A program made the position numbers and the translations under genes. A stretch of 64,000 bases of DNA from NCBI RefSeq assembly GCF_018320785.1, contig NC_054885.1, forward strand, positions 12,646,421 through 12,710,420, in the 5' to 3' direction. Under the pieces are notes generated by a model that saw nothing but the letters and a program-made list of their open reading frames with translations, was not told where the DNA came from and searched no databases. Positions 29,101-44,100 of the stretch are shown piece after piece. The number at the start of each line of letters is the position of its first letter. Position 1 is the first letter of the stretch. This stretch comes from Cheilinus undulatus. Its lineage: Eukaryota > Chordata > Actinopteri > Labriformes > Labridae.

Positions 29101-32100
29101 GGAATATAAGTCAGCTGTTATAGAATTCATTAGATTGCTATAGTGTAAAAATTAATTTATGCAAACACCAGTGTCTAGTCCAGCTTGATTACCATAATAC
29201 AACATTTCATTAGCGATGACAACATCATCACTCTTGAATGCAAAGCTAAGTAAACATTGTAGTAAAATGTAACTGCTGCTGCTTTTCCTGTTTCTGCAGC
29301 ATGAGGACTTCCTGCTGGCTCTGCAAGTCAACGAAGATGAATACAAACAGGTAAGGAAAATCTGAATTCCTCTTCATGTTGGCTCACACTGTTTCATTTA
29401 GTCTTTCCCTGTGTAGTGTTATAATTTTAAATAAAGTTATCTCAAGACACCTAACAAAGATCGACTGTCTAGACTGTACCCTCTATTGTAATAGTTATTA
29501 AGAAAGACCCAAGGAGCTAAGACATGTACCAAACAGTGCTGAGACCAGGAGTCCATCCCAGGACCAGTGGGTTAAGGACTATAGCGTCTGTATATTGGCC
29601 CATGCTCTACCCATTGAGCTAAACCCACGCCCAATAAATCTACCTTCAGTTGGTGTTGAGGTTATTTTGTAGAGATGCACAATTTTGGATTCTCCTGATA
29701 TTCAATATGCCAGTATTTACAGATTATTTTTAGCCAGTACTGATGTTTATACAGATATCTAAATATGTATTCCAGATTGGGTTGTTCCGATTCTGATTCC
29801 AATATTGGAAATACATCCGAAACTGCTTGAAATATCAGCAGGTACACAAGTTTATGCACCGATCCGCTAACGTAGGTCTGCATTTTGTGTTAAATGGTTA
29901 CAACCTCTAGAAGTAAGACCTCCATAATAACAAAACGTTGATGATTTATTACTTTTATGGATCTAATTAACTTAAAGAAAACAAATGTTTCTGATGATGG
30001 TGGAAACTCGCCTTAAGTTTATCAGACTGACATTTAAAGGCCTTTTTTTTTGCTTGTTAATCCACACAGAATTACGGCTAAATTTATGCTTTAGATGTCA
30101 ACATTTGTCTTCTGATGTGCCAAGAGTGTTTTTTCTTCATCCATCCACCATTATTTCACCCAAAGTAAAAGCATCTAAATATGTGGTAAACTACTTAGTT
30201 GTTCTTATCTCTGAATCCCCTTCATTAAAAAAGGGCAGTTGATTCTTGATAGTGACATCAAATGTTTTTATACTTGAAAACACTTGCACTTCAGACTGTC
30301 TCGTACTGATTCTTCCTCTAGGATGGTCAGCTGATTGAGTGCGGCTGCTGCTTCGGAGAGTTTGCATTTGAGAAGATGACTCAGTGTTCAGACGGACATC
30401 TGTTCTGCAAAGAGTGCCTGATCAAATACGCTCAAGAGGCGGTGTTTGGCTCCGGAAAGGTACACATGGACACATTTTATTCTCACCTCAGGTTATGACG
30501 CACAGAGTTGGTGAACACCAAACAAAACGTGAAGAAATAACAATAGATGGCAGATAGTTTAGTTTCAATACCCTGACACTGGCACAGCAGAAAAATGTCT
30601 GCTTTTGTTAACATTCACTGATAATGCTGTGAAATAGTTCTGGGTTTAGGTCTTTGCTTTTGAAAAGCACTGTGGTGGGAAACATTGCCAATCAAAATCT
30701 CAGAGTGGTTGAATATGTAGGCCTTTGCTATTGAATATAGTCTAATTGTACAGCTCTAAAATGAATTCTAATTTATTGCTGCTGTCATATTTTGTAACAT
30801 TTTTTATTGGTTTACATTATAATAAGTGTTTTAATGCTTTTTAAAATGTCTTGTTTCACCTTGAAATAGGTAAAAAACTATTAACTAGACCTTTGCCTGA
30901 AGATGCTTGTGAATTTACCTTTGTATTTTTTAATTCTTCTGTGTTCGTTTCACAGTCGGAGCTGAGCTGCATGGAGGGGGGCTGCCCATGCTCCTACCCG
31001 GTGTGCGAGCTTGAGAAAGTTCTCCCAGAGAACATACTGTGTAAATATTACGAGAGGCAGGCGGAGGAGGCAGTCGCAGCCACCTGTGCCGATGAACTTG
31101 TGCGGTAAGTGTTGTCACTGCTCTTCTCTGAGTATTCTCAAGTACACTTGTTATTTACATTTTCAGGATCTATCCCTTCAAATACATGCATTGTTGCACA
31201 GATTTTTAGTTTTGAAGTTTTTAAATCCTCTAGAGAATAGAAAGAATTGTTTAATTGTAGGTCAATAAACCAAAATTATTTGGAAGAAATTATACTATTT
31301 CTTAAGTTTTACTTCTTATGCAAGAATGTCAGATATTTGAGCACAGGTTTTTAGCCTTAGTTCAGCCCATATATATAGGCTGCAGTCTTCAACTCATAGC
31401 CACTTGTTTGATTCCTGGCCTTGGCCCTTTGATATACACTAAATGGACAATAGTGGTGTATAAATCAAGCACTTTAAAGCAACTAAGTGACTCAAAGCAT
31501 GCTACTCTGATGGATTCCACTTTTGCAATACGATGATTTGTGAAATTTCATCACTGCTGGATATGCCATAGTCAACTGTAAGTGATACTTTTAGAAAGTG
31601 GAAGCATTAAGGGATAACAGAAACTCAGCCACAAAGAAGAAAACCACTTAAAATCCCAGAGCGGGGTCAACAGCTGCTAAGATGAATGGATTGTTAAAGT
31701 CACCATCACTCTGCTCACTCCATAGCTGAAGAGTTCTGAACTTCCATGGCATTAATGTAAGCACAAAAACTGCAGCAGGAGCTTCATGAAATGGGTTTCC
31801 ACGACCAAGCAGCTGCATGCAAGCCTCAAACCACCAAGTCAAATGCCAAGTGTCAGAAGGAGTGGTGTAAAGCACTCATTCCATTGGTCTGGGACCCATT
31901 GTTGGATTGTGGGAGATTTTTTTGGGGGGTTGTCAAATGAGTTCTCAGAATAATAAAAAAAAGAAATGCATTGTTCCAGACCAGACTGCCACTGAAGGTC
32001 CAAGGAGTCAAGCATGTGAAGACAGCCAATGTTCCAATGCTCCAGATCAGGACCAGATTGAGTCTGGAATTAACGTTATCCAAACTGGCACCCTCCTTCA

Positions 32101-35100
32101 GTTCAACCAGCTGAGGATGGCTCAGAAGGCAGACTTGATAAGAAATAATGTATGGAAAATGAAGTTGTTTGGTCGCGATGGCTTTTTCCTCGTAAATAAG
32201 CTTTGGAAAATACTGGTGTAATGTGCTCCGACTTTGACTGTGACCGAATGATAACCTGTAGATAAAGGACTTGTACAGCCCTTTTACATCTCTATAAGAC
32301 TATGTTCATACTGCAAGCTGAAATGCTCAATCTGATTTTTTCTCTGAGGATATGTTTCCTTTTGGCTTTTTAAATCCCATCTTTGTCAGATTCCTGAATT
32401 AGCCCATTTTCACAAAAAAAACAAAAACAAAGACATCTCATGTAGCACAGTGTTTGTAAAAGTTGAACTAGTGGCCTCTGGAGTAAACATATTTTGCAGC
32501 TTTATGCTGAAGTTGCTGTGCAGTGGAAGCAGGTGTTTGGATAAAAGTAAGGTGAAAGTATAGAGAAATACAAGATCTAAATGATGGATTTTCATTGGGC
32601 AATAGCTGCAATACCTCTGCAAATGTCAGAGATTTCCCCAAAAATAGCAAGGAGAGAAGGAAGTCTTTCAGCGCCTCTCTACAAAGCCCAAGGCAAGACA
32701 CAGTTCATCAGAACCAGCTCCCTGGGAAAGCACCTAAGAGTTGGGCTATAGTGACTAGCAACAGGAGCAGCTACTAGGGTGATGTCAAAGCTGCATGCAG
32801 TCCAACACAGCTGTTTGACTGAAGCACATTACCAACCTGTATTTGATTTGGGACCACATGTGAAGGAGGCCCTATCTGATTTGAAAGATCAGATTCCAAG
32901 TGACTTGTGCTGTCCAAACTGTCATAAAAGATCAAATCTGAGTCACATTTAAACAAAAGAAATCAGTTTCGGGTCATTGTTGCCTGCAGTGTGAACATAG
33001 TTCTTTTGCTAACTAAATTTGTGTGTTTACAGCTTTATCATGCATTTCCCATAACCCTTCTTCCTCTCTGGTCTTTCAGGTGTCCTTTTTGTAACTTTCC
33101 TGCCTTGTTGGACAAAGACATGTCTCTGTTCAGTTGCCCCAACCCTCGGTGCCGCAAGGTCAGTCGTAATTGTGTTATGTTTTCTTAGGTGACCTGTGCT
33201 AGATTGTACCAGTCATGCAAGTACAGACAAATATAATAAGTTAGATCTTAAAACTTAAACATATCACCTACTTCCAAGCTGAGCTGCATGTGAAACAGAA
33301 AAAGGCAACCTACACTTTACCCTGAATTTTTCCTGCCTGCACTTATGTTAGCGGTGATTTCAGTGTCCACCTCAGCCTGAATCACACCAGTGCATCCAGA
33401 CATTAGACAGAGACCAAATTCAGGGACACAGGAATGATTGATGAGCATTTTTTTTATGATGGTGAAAAAATGGTTCCATCTGGTGAGATCTCCACCTCTG
33501 ACTCCCCCCTCCTGTGTATCTGCAGCCTCTGACGGAGGAATGCAGGGGGAGGTTTCGCTTTGTGTCTGCCAAGGCCGACACATGAATTCCAGTCTGAAAT
33601 CACTCATATTCTGCACAAACATTCACACACATCATGCCCACATCATTTCTCACTCTTCTCACACAAACAAAAACCTTCCCTTTTTTTCTCTTTTTGTTTT
33701 TCTATCTGTTCGTCTACTCTGCCACAACACCACAATCCCTGTGTGACTCAACACAAACACAGACACACACACATGCTTTTGATACACTCCCAGGCAGACA
33801 TAGATGTGACTGTATGCATCCTGACATAGTTATTGTGTTTACTCATGCTGTGGCATCAATGCCTTTAGTAAGAATGGACTAAACTGGCTTAATGAAATTA
33901 ATAGATCAAATAGTGAAGAAATTTTAGAAACTGAATAACTAAGTTAAATGTGAAAATAAATTGTATTTATTGTTTTGGAATAAATCAACAGGTCATCTGA
34001 CCAGACCATGGTGTAACTCAATAGAGAAAAAAGATTTTTTCCAGAGCTAAAATTAAGGTTTGAAAAAAAAAACACTTTTATGGAAATTTGCCCTAACTCA
34101 TGATACAATTATAGGCTGATTGGTGCCAGATATTGATGTCTTAATTTTTAATTTCTAAAACATTGAATTCTCTTAACAGATTTTCCTTCAGGTTTGACTC
34201 TCTGCATCACTACTTAATGAAACATGCAAATATATCCACCTAGATTTCATGAAAATGGCAGGAAATTTCCCAAAACATTCTAACAAATTCCCTGAAATTT
34301 CCATAAAATTATAGGAATTTCAAAAGACATCCCAATTCCAATCAGATTTCCAAATTTAAAAAATACATTTCCCAAGTTTCCTCAGAATATAAAAAATGTA
34401 AGCAACCCCCTTCCAAAAAAAATTCAAATGAAATCACCAGATTTGCAAAAACATTCCTCAAATTTACACAAAATTTCCCAGAAATATAGAAAACAAAATC
34501 AAAATTTATCAATGCAAATTCTCAAAGATTTCACTGAAAAAAATTCAAATGAACTGCTAAGAAATATTTGATAAAATCCAAAATCTCCCAGTAATTCAAA
34601 TGAATTGCTTAAAGTTCAATAAATTCAGACAACTCTCTCAAAAATTCTCATTGTAGAAATTATTATGATATTGTAGGAAAGCCAGAATTGAACGTCCTCA
34701 TATGTGCTTGCAGGGTCTTAGAAGGTTAAATGTGTAACATGAGGATTCGTAAAGGTTAGGGTTAGAGTTATTTTTTAGTTAATGCTAGTGGTTGAATGCT
34801 AAACTCAGCTATTGTCTGATGAAAGCTAGCATTTTTTGAATATCACTGGTGACAGGCCAAAACCTTGTCTCTCCATCATTCATGATTTGATTTTAATGGT
34901 TTTCATAAATTAGTGCTGTTGGTCGGTCACCCTATACATCTTTTAGTGGGTTTAACCAATTTGAAAGCAATAGAAGTGTCAAAAACATGCTGACTATGAC
35001 CATTCAGTGTTAAATTGATTGTAAAATACAGTGTTTTTTTCCCCATCCCCGGAAAGTAGTGATTTTGCACATACAAGGTTTCTGACCAAGTATGTTCTCT

Positions 35101-38100
35101 TATTCTGAAATGCTACCAGTAATGCAGATTTCCAATTAAGTCGGCCATTAAGTTGCTGAACAACATAGATGAATTCAAATGGTAACACTATGTAACTTGC
35201 TACGTTGAACACAGCAGAACAACATTATAACAGTGTTTGAGCTTCCCATGCTGAGTGTTATATCAGAGGGAAATGTCTGCAGTTAACACAGGATCTGTCA
35301 TTTCAATCCACAAACATTGTCACAAGGCAAAGTTAAAACTAAATGCAGCTGTTCCAGAGTTACAAAATGTGTTACAGTAGTTTTAATTGACAAATAGCAT
35401 TCATCATTCAGTTGTAGTTCTGATCATTTACCTGTAGGTGGAGCCAGAGATTCATAGTAACAGCTGTGCAGTGTTGCTGCACAGCTGCATCACATCACAT
35501 TCTCATACACACCCAAGGATGCAAAAAAAAGGTGCTCTAGTTTTCTCCTGATGTGATTTTTTTCTGAATCAACTTCAGGTTGTAACTCAGAATTAAAAAA
35601 AACTGTGCTTTTAGGACGACTTCATATCTAATGGAACCGTTTTAGTATGGAAGGAAAAACGCACATATTGGTGCTCCTCAAAAAATTAGAATATCATGAA
35701 AAAGTTCAATATTTTTTGTCACTCTTTTCTGACAGTGAAACCCATATATTATATAGACTTGTTATACATAGAGTGAAATATTTCAGGCCTTTATTTTCCT
35801 GAAATGTTGATGATTATGACTTACAAATTTTAAAAAAATAAATAAAATTCTGTGTCTCAAAAAATTAGAATATTACATAGGATCAATTAAAAAAGGATGG
35901 TTTTTTGTAGATGGTGCAAAAGAAGGTTTATACAACTTGTTTCATGTTAAATGTCAGCAAGAATCAGGATGTAAGCCTGTGTGGTGTTCTCTGCCGTCCC
36001 CTCCCCCGCTTTAAATCAAATACAGCTCAGTGTAATGATTTCATATTTTTAATCCTGGTTCCCATCAATGGAAGCTCAGTTCAAGACAGTTGTGGTACTG
36101 TTGACCCACAGACCCGCTCAGTCTATGAGCAGGGAGGGGCTTCATTATGTAACTGACACACTTCTGTAAGCCCACCCGCCTTTTCCCACAACGCCGCCTC
36201 ATTGGCTGACTGCCCCGTCCACTCCCCTCGCGCTGGTCCCTCACTGGTCTGACACACTTCCTCCTCCATTTCAAATGTGGTTCAGATCAAGTTTGACCCA
36301 GATTCTCCTCCCCCCTCCCCTCCCTTTTCCTTTCTCCTGCTCTTCTCCCCCGGCTCTGTCTGACCTACACAAACACACATGCATGTTCATGCACACAGTA
36401 GGGACTCACTAATGTATTCCACATGTGGTTACAAGGACATGTGGACGGTAAGGTTTCTGGCATAAATCCTTTATATTTTGTCCTCGCTTTCTGGTGTGTA
36501 CTCATGTTTGAATGTAGTAAAAAGAAATCAACTCCTCCTAAAAACAAGAAAAGTATAAAAACGCTCGTGCACACAAACTAACACACACATCTATGCACAC
36601 AAGCTAGGACTAACTAATGTGTTTCACATGTGGTTACGAGGACATTTGGACAAGAAGGTTTCTGGCCTGCATGTGATTACTTCATGAAAGCAAAGGAATA
36701 GAAATGTAGGCCACTAGAAGGCTGACACAGTGCAAATGAGAGCGGGAAGTGAGCACAGAAGTGTGTTTGTTGTAGGGACAATTTCACATCTTCTTCATGC
36801 AGAATAGCAGTGACTCCCAAAGTGGGGCCCATGGCACCTAGGGGGGTGCCCTAAGCTGGCAGTCTGTGCACCAATTTGCAGAGTGTTGATTCTCAAAACT
36901 ACAAATCATCAACTGTCAAATGCAGCTTTATCATAGAAAAGCTAATTTGGTTAACTGTTAGCTACCTGCTACATTCACTGCAAAAGCAATTTTATTGTTC
37001 ATTTGTGGTATGTTTTACAGTGCATGTTAACCACTCTTTGATGCCACAAACAAAAAGTTGCTCCTCCATTACTGATGTCCATCTAAACTTTATGCTTTAC
37101 ATTTACTATTGTTAGCATTGGTTGTGTTTTTGTAGTGCTTTCTCCTTCGGTCAGTTTGCTACTGGATTGGCTATTTCTCTGTTCATATAACTATTCTGCT
37201 TGTGCCTGTTCAGCTGTTCTCAATGTTCACCCCACACAACATGTCTTCTGATAATTTGAATGTGATCATTGAACCTGTTTGATATTTAATAAGCAAGCAC
37301 GATACTGGATTTTTGCCGATATCAGATACGCCAATATTTACCAATTAATTTTAGCAAATAATGATTTCTATTCCGATATTCAAATGTAGTTCAGGCCTAA
37401 AACTTCAGTCCTTAAAGCATGCAATCTTAAATTTTAAGATGCACAAGTTAACAAATTTATGCCCATAAAACAGACTTTAAAGTATAAATTATGATAATAA
37501 GAGATTTCAGCTGATGTCGGCCTGTTGGTCCAGCCCAAAACTTCACTGACTTAATTGTTCATACAAACAGAATTTATAGCTGATGGAGGCAGATTTTATA
37601 GCCAAAATATCAGTTGTAAATATCAGCTGAAATGTTCATAACAGCTGATACCAATAATTCACTATTTAAGCTAATATCTGCCAATACTGATATGGTGATT
37701 ATATTTTGCATCCCTAATATTGAAGATCTTGATTCAGGGTTGCTCCCATCAGCATCTGAGCAGGTGGTAAAAGTCACATTTAACATGGCACAGAAGTAGC
37801 CAGAGCCACAGTACATACTCCATATCGTTTGGAAAGCAATTGAGCTGAAGAAGATGACAGAAAGGCAGCCATTGATTTACAAAGAAGTACACAAATTTTT
37901 AGAAGTCAGGCATGAAACACTGCAAAATAACTAACAGATTTATTACACTGTCCTAGCTGCCTCTTAAGGCAATATGAAGAGATTATTTAGCATCAGAGTC
38001 AGACTCAGCTTTCATGGCCATGGTATGCTTACTGGACAAGGATTTTGACTATGTTAGCTTTGCTCTCCTTTTTTCCTTAAACATACATGTCCATGTGCAT

Positions 38101-41100
38101 TGACAATGTGGTTGCAAGATATGCAAAGGGTGCAAGAATGCAGAGGTCATGGGTTGATGCCAATAATCACACAACAAATACATCTGACTTCCTTACCACT
38201 GTCTATGGTCTAAATGGAGAAAAACAGCAATCACAGATGACAGTAATACCCGCCAATTTTGACAATAATGCTTGTAACTATTTTCTTGCCATTTTTAAAC
38301 AACCAACTAAGAAGAGGAAGAAGCAGGCATAACAAAAACAAAGAAAAGTTTGCTAGGGGTGCAGTAGCAGAGGAGTGATGAGACCTATGGGTGAGACCTG
38401 TTGGCTTTCCCTCTTCGCAACTTCTCTAGGCTGTTTTTTAAAAGCCTCTGGATGTAAAAGCAGAAAGGGGTGAGGACATTAGCGACGCTAATACATTTTA
38501 AAGGTTAAATGTAGATATGCAGAAGTATGGAACAGCAGCTAAATGTGATACTCCGCAGTCCTTCAGACTGGCAAACAAAAGTGATGATTTTGCACAAGTA
38601 AAAGACATTTTAGCATCTTTACCTCTACATATCCAGGTTTAGCCTTTAATGTGCTGTTTACTAACAACTATGTGATGGCATCATACTACATCAATCATTA
38701 ATATGAAACCAAAAAAGGCTCTGAAATACACGTAATTTATTTTTCTTATAAAGTTGTATTAATTGTATCATTCTCAGGAGATATTAGCCTGCTTATATCT
38801 GGGTTACTTTTTATTTTGCATCTTTCTTTTTATCTGGTAGTTTAAGGTTGATATAAATAACACTTTAAGGATCAAACTGTAAGCCAACAACTATCAGCTT
38901 AAAAGTAATAAACGAGGGAAGCCTGGAATTACACCTATATATTTGGACCCCAAAACAGAGGTACAAACCAAGCTGTGACCTGTGAACATTACACCCCTAG
39001 TATATAATAATCCTGATCTTAATGAAAATCAGAATAATCATGGTTATGATTAATGCTGCATTAACACACTCCTGTATGCACACGAGTCGGGGCAGCTAAT
39101 GTATTCCACTTATGGTTATGATGACAGTTGGACAGACTTGCTTGTGGATTGTGTGCGATTACTTCATGAAAGCTTAAGGATGTAAATGTAGGGCAGTGGG
39201 AGGCTGTCACAGTGCAAACAAGCACGGGAAGTGTGCACAGAAGTGTGTGTGCATGACTGTATTAGGGCATTAACACATCTGCTGCATATCACAGAAGAAG
39301 ACTGAGATGTATTAACTCATGCCATGTGTTGTTTGTACTTGTATATGCAGTAAAAGTCGCCTCCCTTCAAAAAAGCATGCACACACAATATAACCCACAT
39401 AGACACACACATGTTTATCCACAAAGGCTGGCTAATGTATTCCACATGTGGTTATGAAGAGTCTTGGACAGGCTTGTTTCTGGCCTGTGTGTGATTACTT
39501 CACGAAAGCTAGAGGATGTGAAATGTAGGGCAGTAGGAGGCTGTCATGGTGCAAAGGAAAGCAGGGAGTTTGCACAGCAGTGTGCATGCGCGTGTGTTGT
39601 GTAGCACCAGTTGGCTTCTCAGAACGTGATCACTTCTGCTCCATAGAATATCAAACATTAAGATAAATGGACTCACGTTATGCACTCATCCCTTTTATTT
39701 TGTGGTGTGCTCACACTTGATTGCAGTAAAAGCCTCCTCCCCACACACACAAAGAAACCACGCACATGCACGTTTAATGCAGATCCCCAATCGGAAGCTC
39801 TGCAAACTAGCTGCACTGCCTTATAAGGGCTGCTACTGCTTACAACACATGAAACAGGATTTTTTTTAAAAGGATGCAGGGGAGGAGAGGAAAGATATGA
39901 ATGAAAAAGAAGGAAGGGGATGCAAGGGGAAGGAGAAAAGAAGGAAGGAGGCTTGGACCCAAGGGAGACTAGAGCAGTGAATGAGGGATATAATAAAGCT
40001 GCATTAAAAGAAATGAGTAAAACAGCAACAGCTCCATCTGTGCACTTGACCTTTGTCACATATCAACCACTTGCATTTGAATATGACACCAATGGGCAGG
40101 GAAGTCACACCCCAAAGCAAGGGTTGTCTGTGACATCACCGACTGTATTTTTAGCCCCACTATAAGAGCCTAGGTGTGTTCCTTCTCCTCAGCAGCTTGT
40201 CAAACAAATCACACACTCGCTTTCTCATGCTTTCTGTCACCCTCTCACTCATGCTGTCCCTCCCGCCTTCTCTTTGTGTCTAACACTAGGGGGCGATATT
40301 CCACCACTCTTCCTCTCTGTCTTTGTGTGAGCTGGCTTTTTCTGACACTTGAGTCCAGTCTAACCCCTCCTTAACACCTCTATAAACCTACATTTTACTG
40401 AAATCACATCCCATAGAGGTTGTTTATTCAATTTTAAGCGCTGCACTTAAGTTTCTTGAATGTATTTTATACATCTCTCTGCCCGGACTCATCATTTTTA
40501 ATCAGGAATGCCAAAAAAATGTATATAAAAAAAAAAGATGGTCAACTTTTAAAATGAGACTCCTTCTCTAGCTTGAAGTGACCACATTTTGACTGGAAAA
40601 GTCCTTGTGTGACTTTCGAAGAAGATTCAGTGTTTCCACTGAAACTGCTCCAGCTCCCCCGCCCTCTGGCTGACCTTGCAAACACAACCATGTCTTCGAG
40701 AACTGTGAGAGCCTGAAGTAGCCAAAGCACCAAGCAAAATCATGCAAGAATGGACTTAAGGGCATGCAAAGAGGGCCAAAAAATGAGGGTGTGTCTGACA
40801 AATGCGGGGCTTCCTTCCTCGAGGTTGAGGTTTGACTTATTGCTCATTGTGCTGCATCAGCTGTCACAACCCACGCTCTTTAATATTAGATGACCAGGCT
40901 CAAATATTTATGGTGACACCACTTAGCTAAGGGTTAGCCAGGGGTGGCGTAACCTCTTGCTAACGTGCGTCTGCCCCCGCATGTCCTTCAGCTCCACATC
41001 TCAGCCTGGAGGTTGGAGGATGGAGTTGCTTGTTTCTAGGCAACCGAGCAGCCAGCCGGCGAGAAAATCACGCTGTTGCTGCAGTCGCGCGCACACATAT

Positions 41101-44100
41101 TTTGCAGGGAGAGCCACACCTCGCCGTGTCTGTTCAAGACAAGTCCAAGTCCCTGCAGTGGAAGCCTCAGTAGCATATAGAGCAGCGATGACTGCAGGGC
41201 TCAGATTACTGAGCAAAACCTGGAAGAATGTCAGAGGAAGAGGAGTGATGGATAGATGTGATGTGGAAATGGGGGATCATCTCTCAGAATTATATTTAAG
41301 GATCTTACTAGTGAACAAATGTTATAGGGAGATTACCATGTCTCCTTTTTCCTTTTAAAAACTGAGCCTGTGTTTTTTTTTTTTCTCCAGGAGAGCTGCA
41401 GAAAGTGTCATGTCCAGTGGAAGCAGCATGTGGGGAAGACGTGTGAGCAGGTCCTGGAGAGGGACGAGATCCGCATGAGGGTGCTCTTGTAAGTGGTCTT
41501 AATGAAACATGACTCAGCCAGGCCCTTTTATCAAAACTGCAATGCCTAACTGTGTACACCAAATCATCTGAGCAGATCAGTCTCTCATTTACAGGTTTAT
41601 TTGCTCTTCAGATCCATTTTTAAGGGTGGAAGTTTTAATTAGGGTTGAATGATATTTGAAAAAACAGACATTGCGATTTTATTGAAATAAAAAGATTATA
41701 ACAGACAAATGAAGTGCCTTTTATGCACATTTATTACATTTAAATAAGACGATATACACTTTATTTCTTGGCTTTCTATGATTTTCGGATTTGGAATATC
41801 CCACTGTTTAGCCCTCTTACAGCGGCTCTGACTCACAGACAAAGAGGATGAGGATAAGAAGAGACAGAGCAGGTGGAAGGAGAGACTCTTTTCTTTATTA
41901 ACTTTACAAATACACTCACCACTGTGTTGCTTTAATGTCATCAACCATTTCTAATGACAGATGTTGAATTCGGGTAGACTTAAATGCACGTTTGTCACCG
42001 AAATGAGAAAACATGAGATTCTAGCTAAAATCCAAAAGCACAGAAGTGGAAGGGTGACATACCCCAGGTCACCTGGGACCAGGACTATTGCACATCCTTT
42101 CAATATGACTGCTGAGCATTCGCACATCACCATCGCAGTGGAACTACAATACATCATTCAGCCCTTGTCTTAATACACTCATGCATTATAAAGGTAGTGA
42201 ATATTTAAAGCTTAAGTCTTAACTGGAACAGAACTGTCCACATAAGGCAGAGTTTCACCCATTACTGTCACTTTATGAGCTATTGAAGCTGTTATGATTG
42301 GAGAACTACTGACACAATACATCATGGTCTTAAATACTTGAGACATTGCAGGAAAAAAATACACTCAAAATGTTTTTAAGAATACAAAATCTGCTTTAAA
42401 AGTTAATTGTGTTGAATTTAGCCTAGTAGCTTTTAGCAGATCAGATGTGGTAAAAATGACACATAATATTAGGCCTATCCAAATAAGTGTTTTATCACCA
42501 GACTTTACAAAAGTATGTAATTTTTATTAACTTTGAGTAAGCCTGTTATTCAACGGGAGGATCCTCTCCACTGACTCCACTGTTTTGAAGAAAATTGATC
42601 CAACAAAATTAACCCAAACACCAGGAACCAAAGAACACATATGAATCAACGAAATGCATTGCATGATTCTAAGAACCCAGAATTTCATGACAAACCCAGG
42701 CAATTCAAGAACAAAACTCAATTAAATAAAACCTAAAATGAGACCCAAGGACCAAAGATATAAGAATAAAACAAGACGGATAGATCTGATAAGAAACGCA
42801 AACAATAAGTGAGGTGGTACTGTCTTGCCATTTCTTACCCTTATTGCCTATATATTCTCAATTATACACATTGTACCTTTAAAAGAAAAAGTACAGGATC
42901 AGTGTATTTATTCTTGACAGTTTGATGTTACTTTCACTTCCCTCACACTCTCTCCCCACATTTCCTGTCCTTCTAAAGCTGGGCTACTATATACAGGCAA
43001 CCCCCAAAAATAAAAATAAGAACCGTCCCAAAATAACAGATTTACAAAGAAGTCAAATCACAAGACTCATAAGGCAAGAACAGAACCCAGACAACTAGTC
43101 CAAACACAGTGAGATAATAAAAAGTTATATTCAATTTCAGATTGAAGTCTTAATAAGCAAAACAAGGATTCCAGTTCTAAGCCCCCCACCCCCTGCAAAC
43201 TGTCTCTTCCACTCAGCTAGGTTTGTTGCACTTAGAGGACAGAAAGCTTTTGTACTAACACAGTGCATCCTCAACCTTGTAGTATCTTACAGCTGTGGGT
43301 GTTTGGCTGCTTGCAACTGCCATGATCTCTGCTCTGTCATGCACCATCATAACTTCCATACCGGGCACGCATGTGCTGTGTGTTGACCGCGTCTCCCTGC
43401 TGTAAAAGCCCTGTCATGCTTCACAGGTTTTAACTCGGTAAACCTCCCTATAAGTGACTTGATTCAGTGTTTAGCGGAACTTTGCAGAGATGAATTCAAA
43501 ATTAAAGTATTCTGTACAAACAAAGGGAGTTTCTCCATAGAAATGCTAAACCAGGCTTTTACTTTAAAAAGCACAAACTGGAGTTCACTCGTACTGTGAC
43601 ACATTTTACTAGTGTAGAAACAGAAAGTTTCACTAATAGTGGAAGTTTAGGGGTCATCTTTAGTAGACACATTTCACTTTGTGTTTCATCAGGGTCATCA
43701 AGAAATGACTTGGCTGTTTCTGTTTTTCTTTTTTGTTTTTGATCATGTTTGTTTATGTTTTATTGTGTGTTGATGTGTATGACATTATGTGTGTTGGACC
43801 CCAGGAAGAATAGCCAATGCTTCTGCTAGTGCTAATGGGGATCTTATAAAGAAAGAAAGAAAAGAAACATATTCTAAGACTGTGGGCATAGATATTTTCT
43901 GCAACAAGATAGATATGGTTCTCTTTTATCTTTTGACTGTCTATTTTATCCAAGAACCACGTGGCACACGGGAAAAATTGTAGAGCCCTCTATTCTGTAG
44001 ACTCTTTAGTGCGTGAGTGGCAGCATTCACGCAGGTAGTCTGAAAGCTCTGACTTGTTACCATGCAAACTACATGAAAATCTAGCAATCCCACAACCAAG

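Larger units (their letters stand above)
27862..29299 (+). other. rnf216 intron with tandem array and SINE
   Basis: A degenerate array (28196-28850) of cat(a)ttttgacctttt words is interrupted by a tRNA-derived SINE (28394-28568). Nothing gene-like elsewhere. Confidence 0.65.
29351..30321 (+). other. rnf216 intron
   Basis: Contains a tRNA-derived SINE (29505-29633) and part of a hAT-like MITE (from 29670). The rest shows nothing. Confidence 0.65.
33159..41390 (+). other. rnf216 8.2-kb intron
   Basis: The largest rnf216 intron. It contains an AT-rich interspersed repeat (35677-35890), a GC-rich patch (36090-36360), four related ~200-base segments (36355-39610) and a hAT-like MITE (37290-37716). 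It also has several CT or CA rich stretches (33600-33780, 40180-40330). No exon could be supported inside it. Confidence 0.6.

Noticed and set aside
29505..29633. tRNA-like sequence on the minus strand
   Set aside because: Anticodon arm and B-box are degenerate and a SINE-like body follows, so not a functional tRNA gene.
36805..36850. hAT-like left end (cagtgactcccaaagtgggg)
   Set aside because: No matching right end or target duplication found nearby.
38087..38332. 81-codon frame in an rnf216 intron ending in KKRKKQA
   Set aside because: No splice sites linking it in frame to neighbours, no recognised family; length is within chance.
41031..41045. Possible second RFX X-box (gtttctaggcaac)
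   Set aside because: Left half departs from consensus at two positions; too weak to call.
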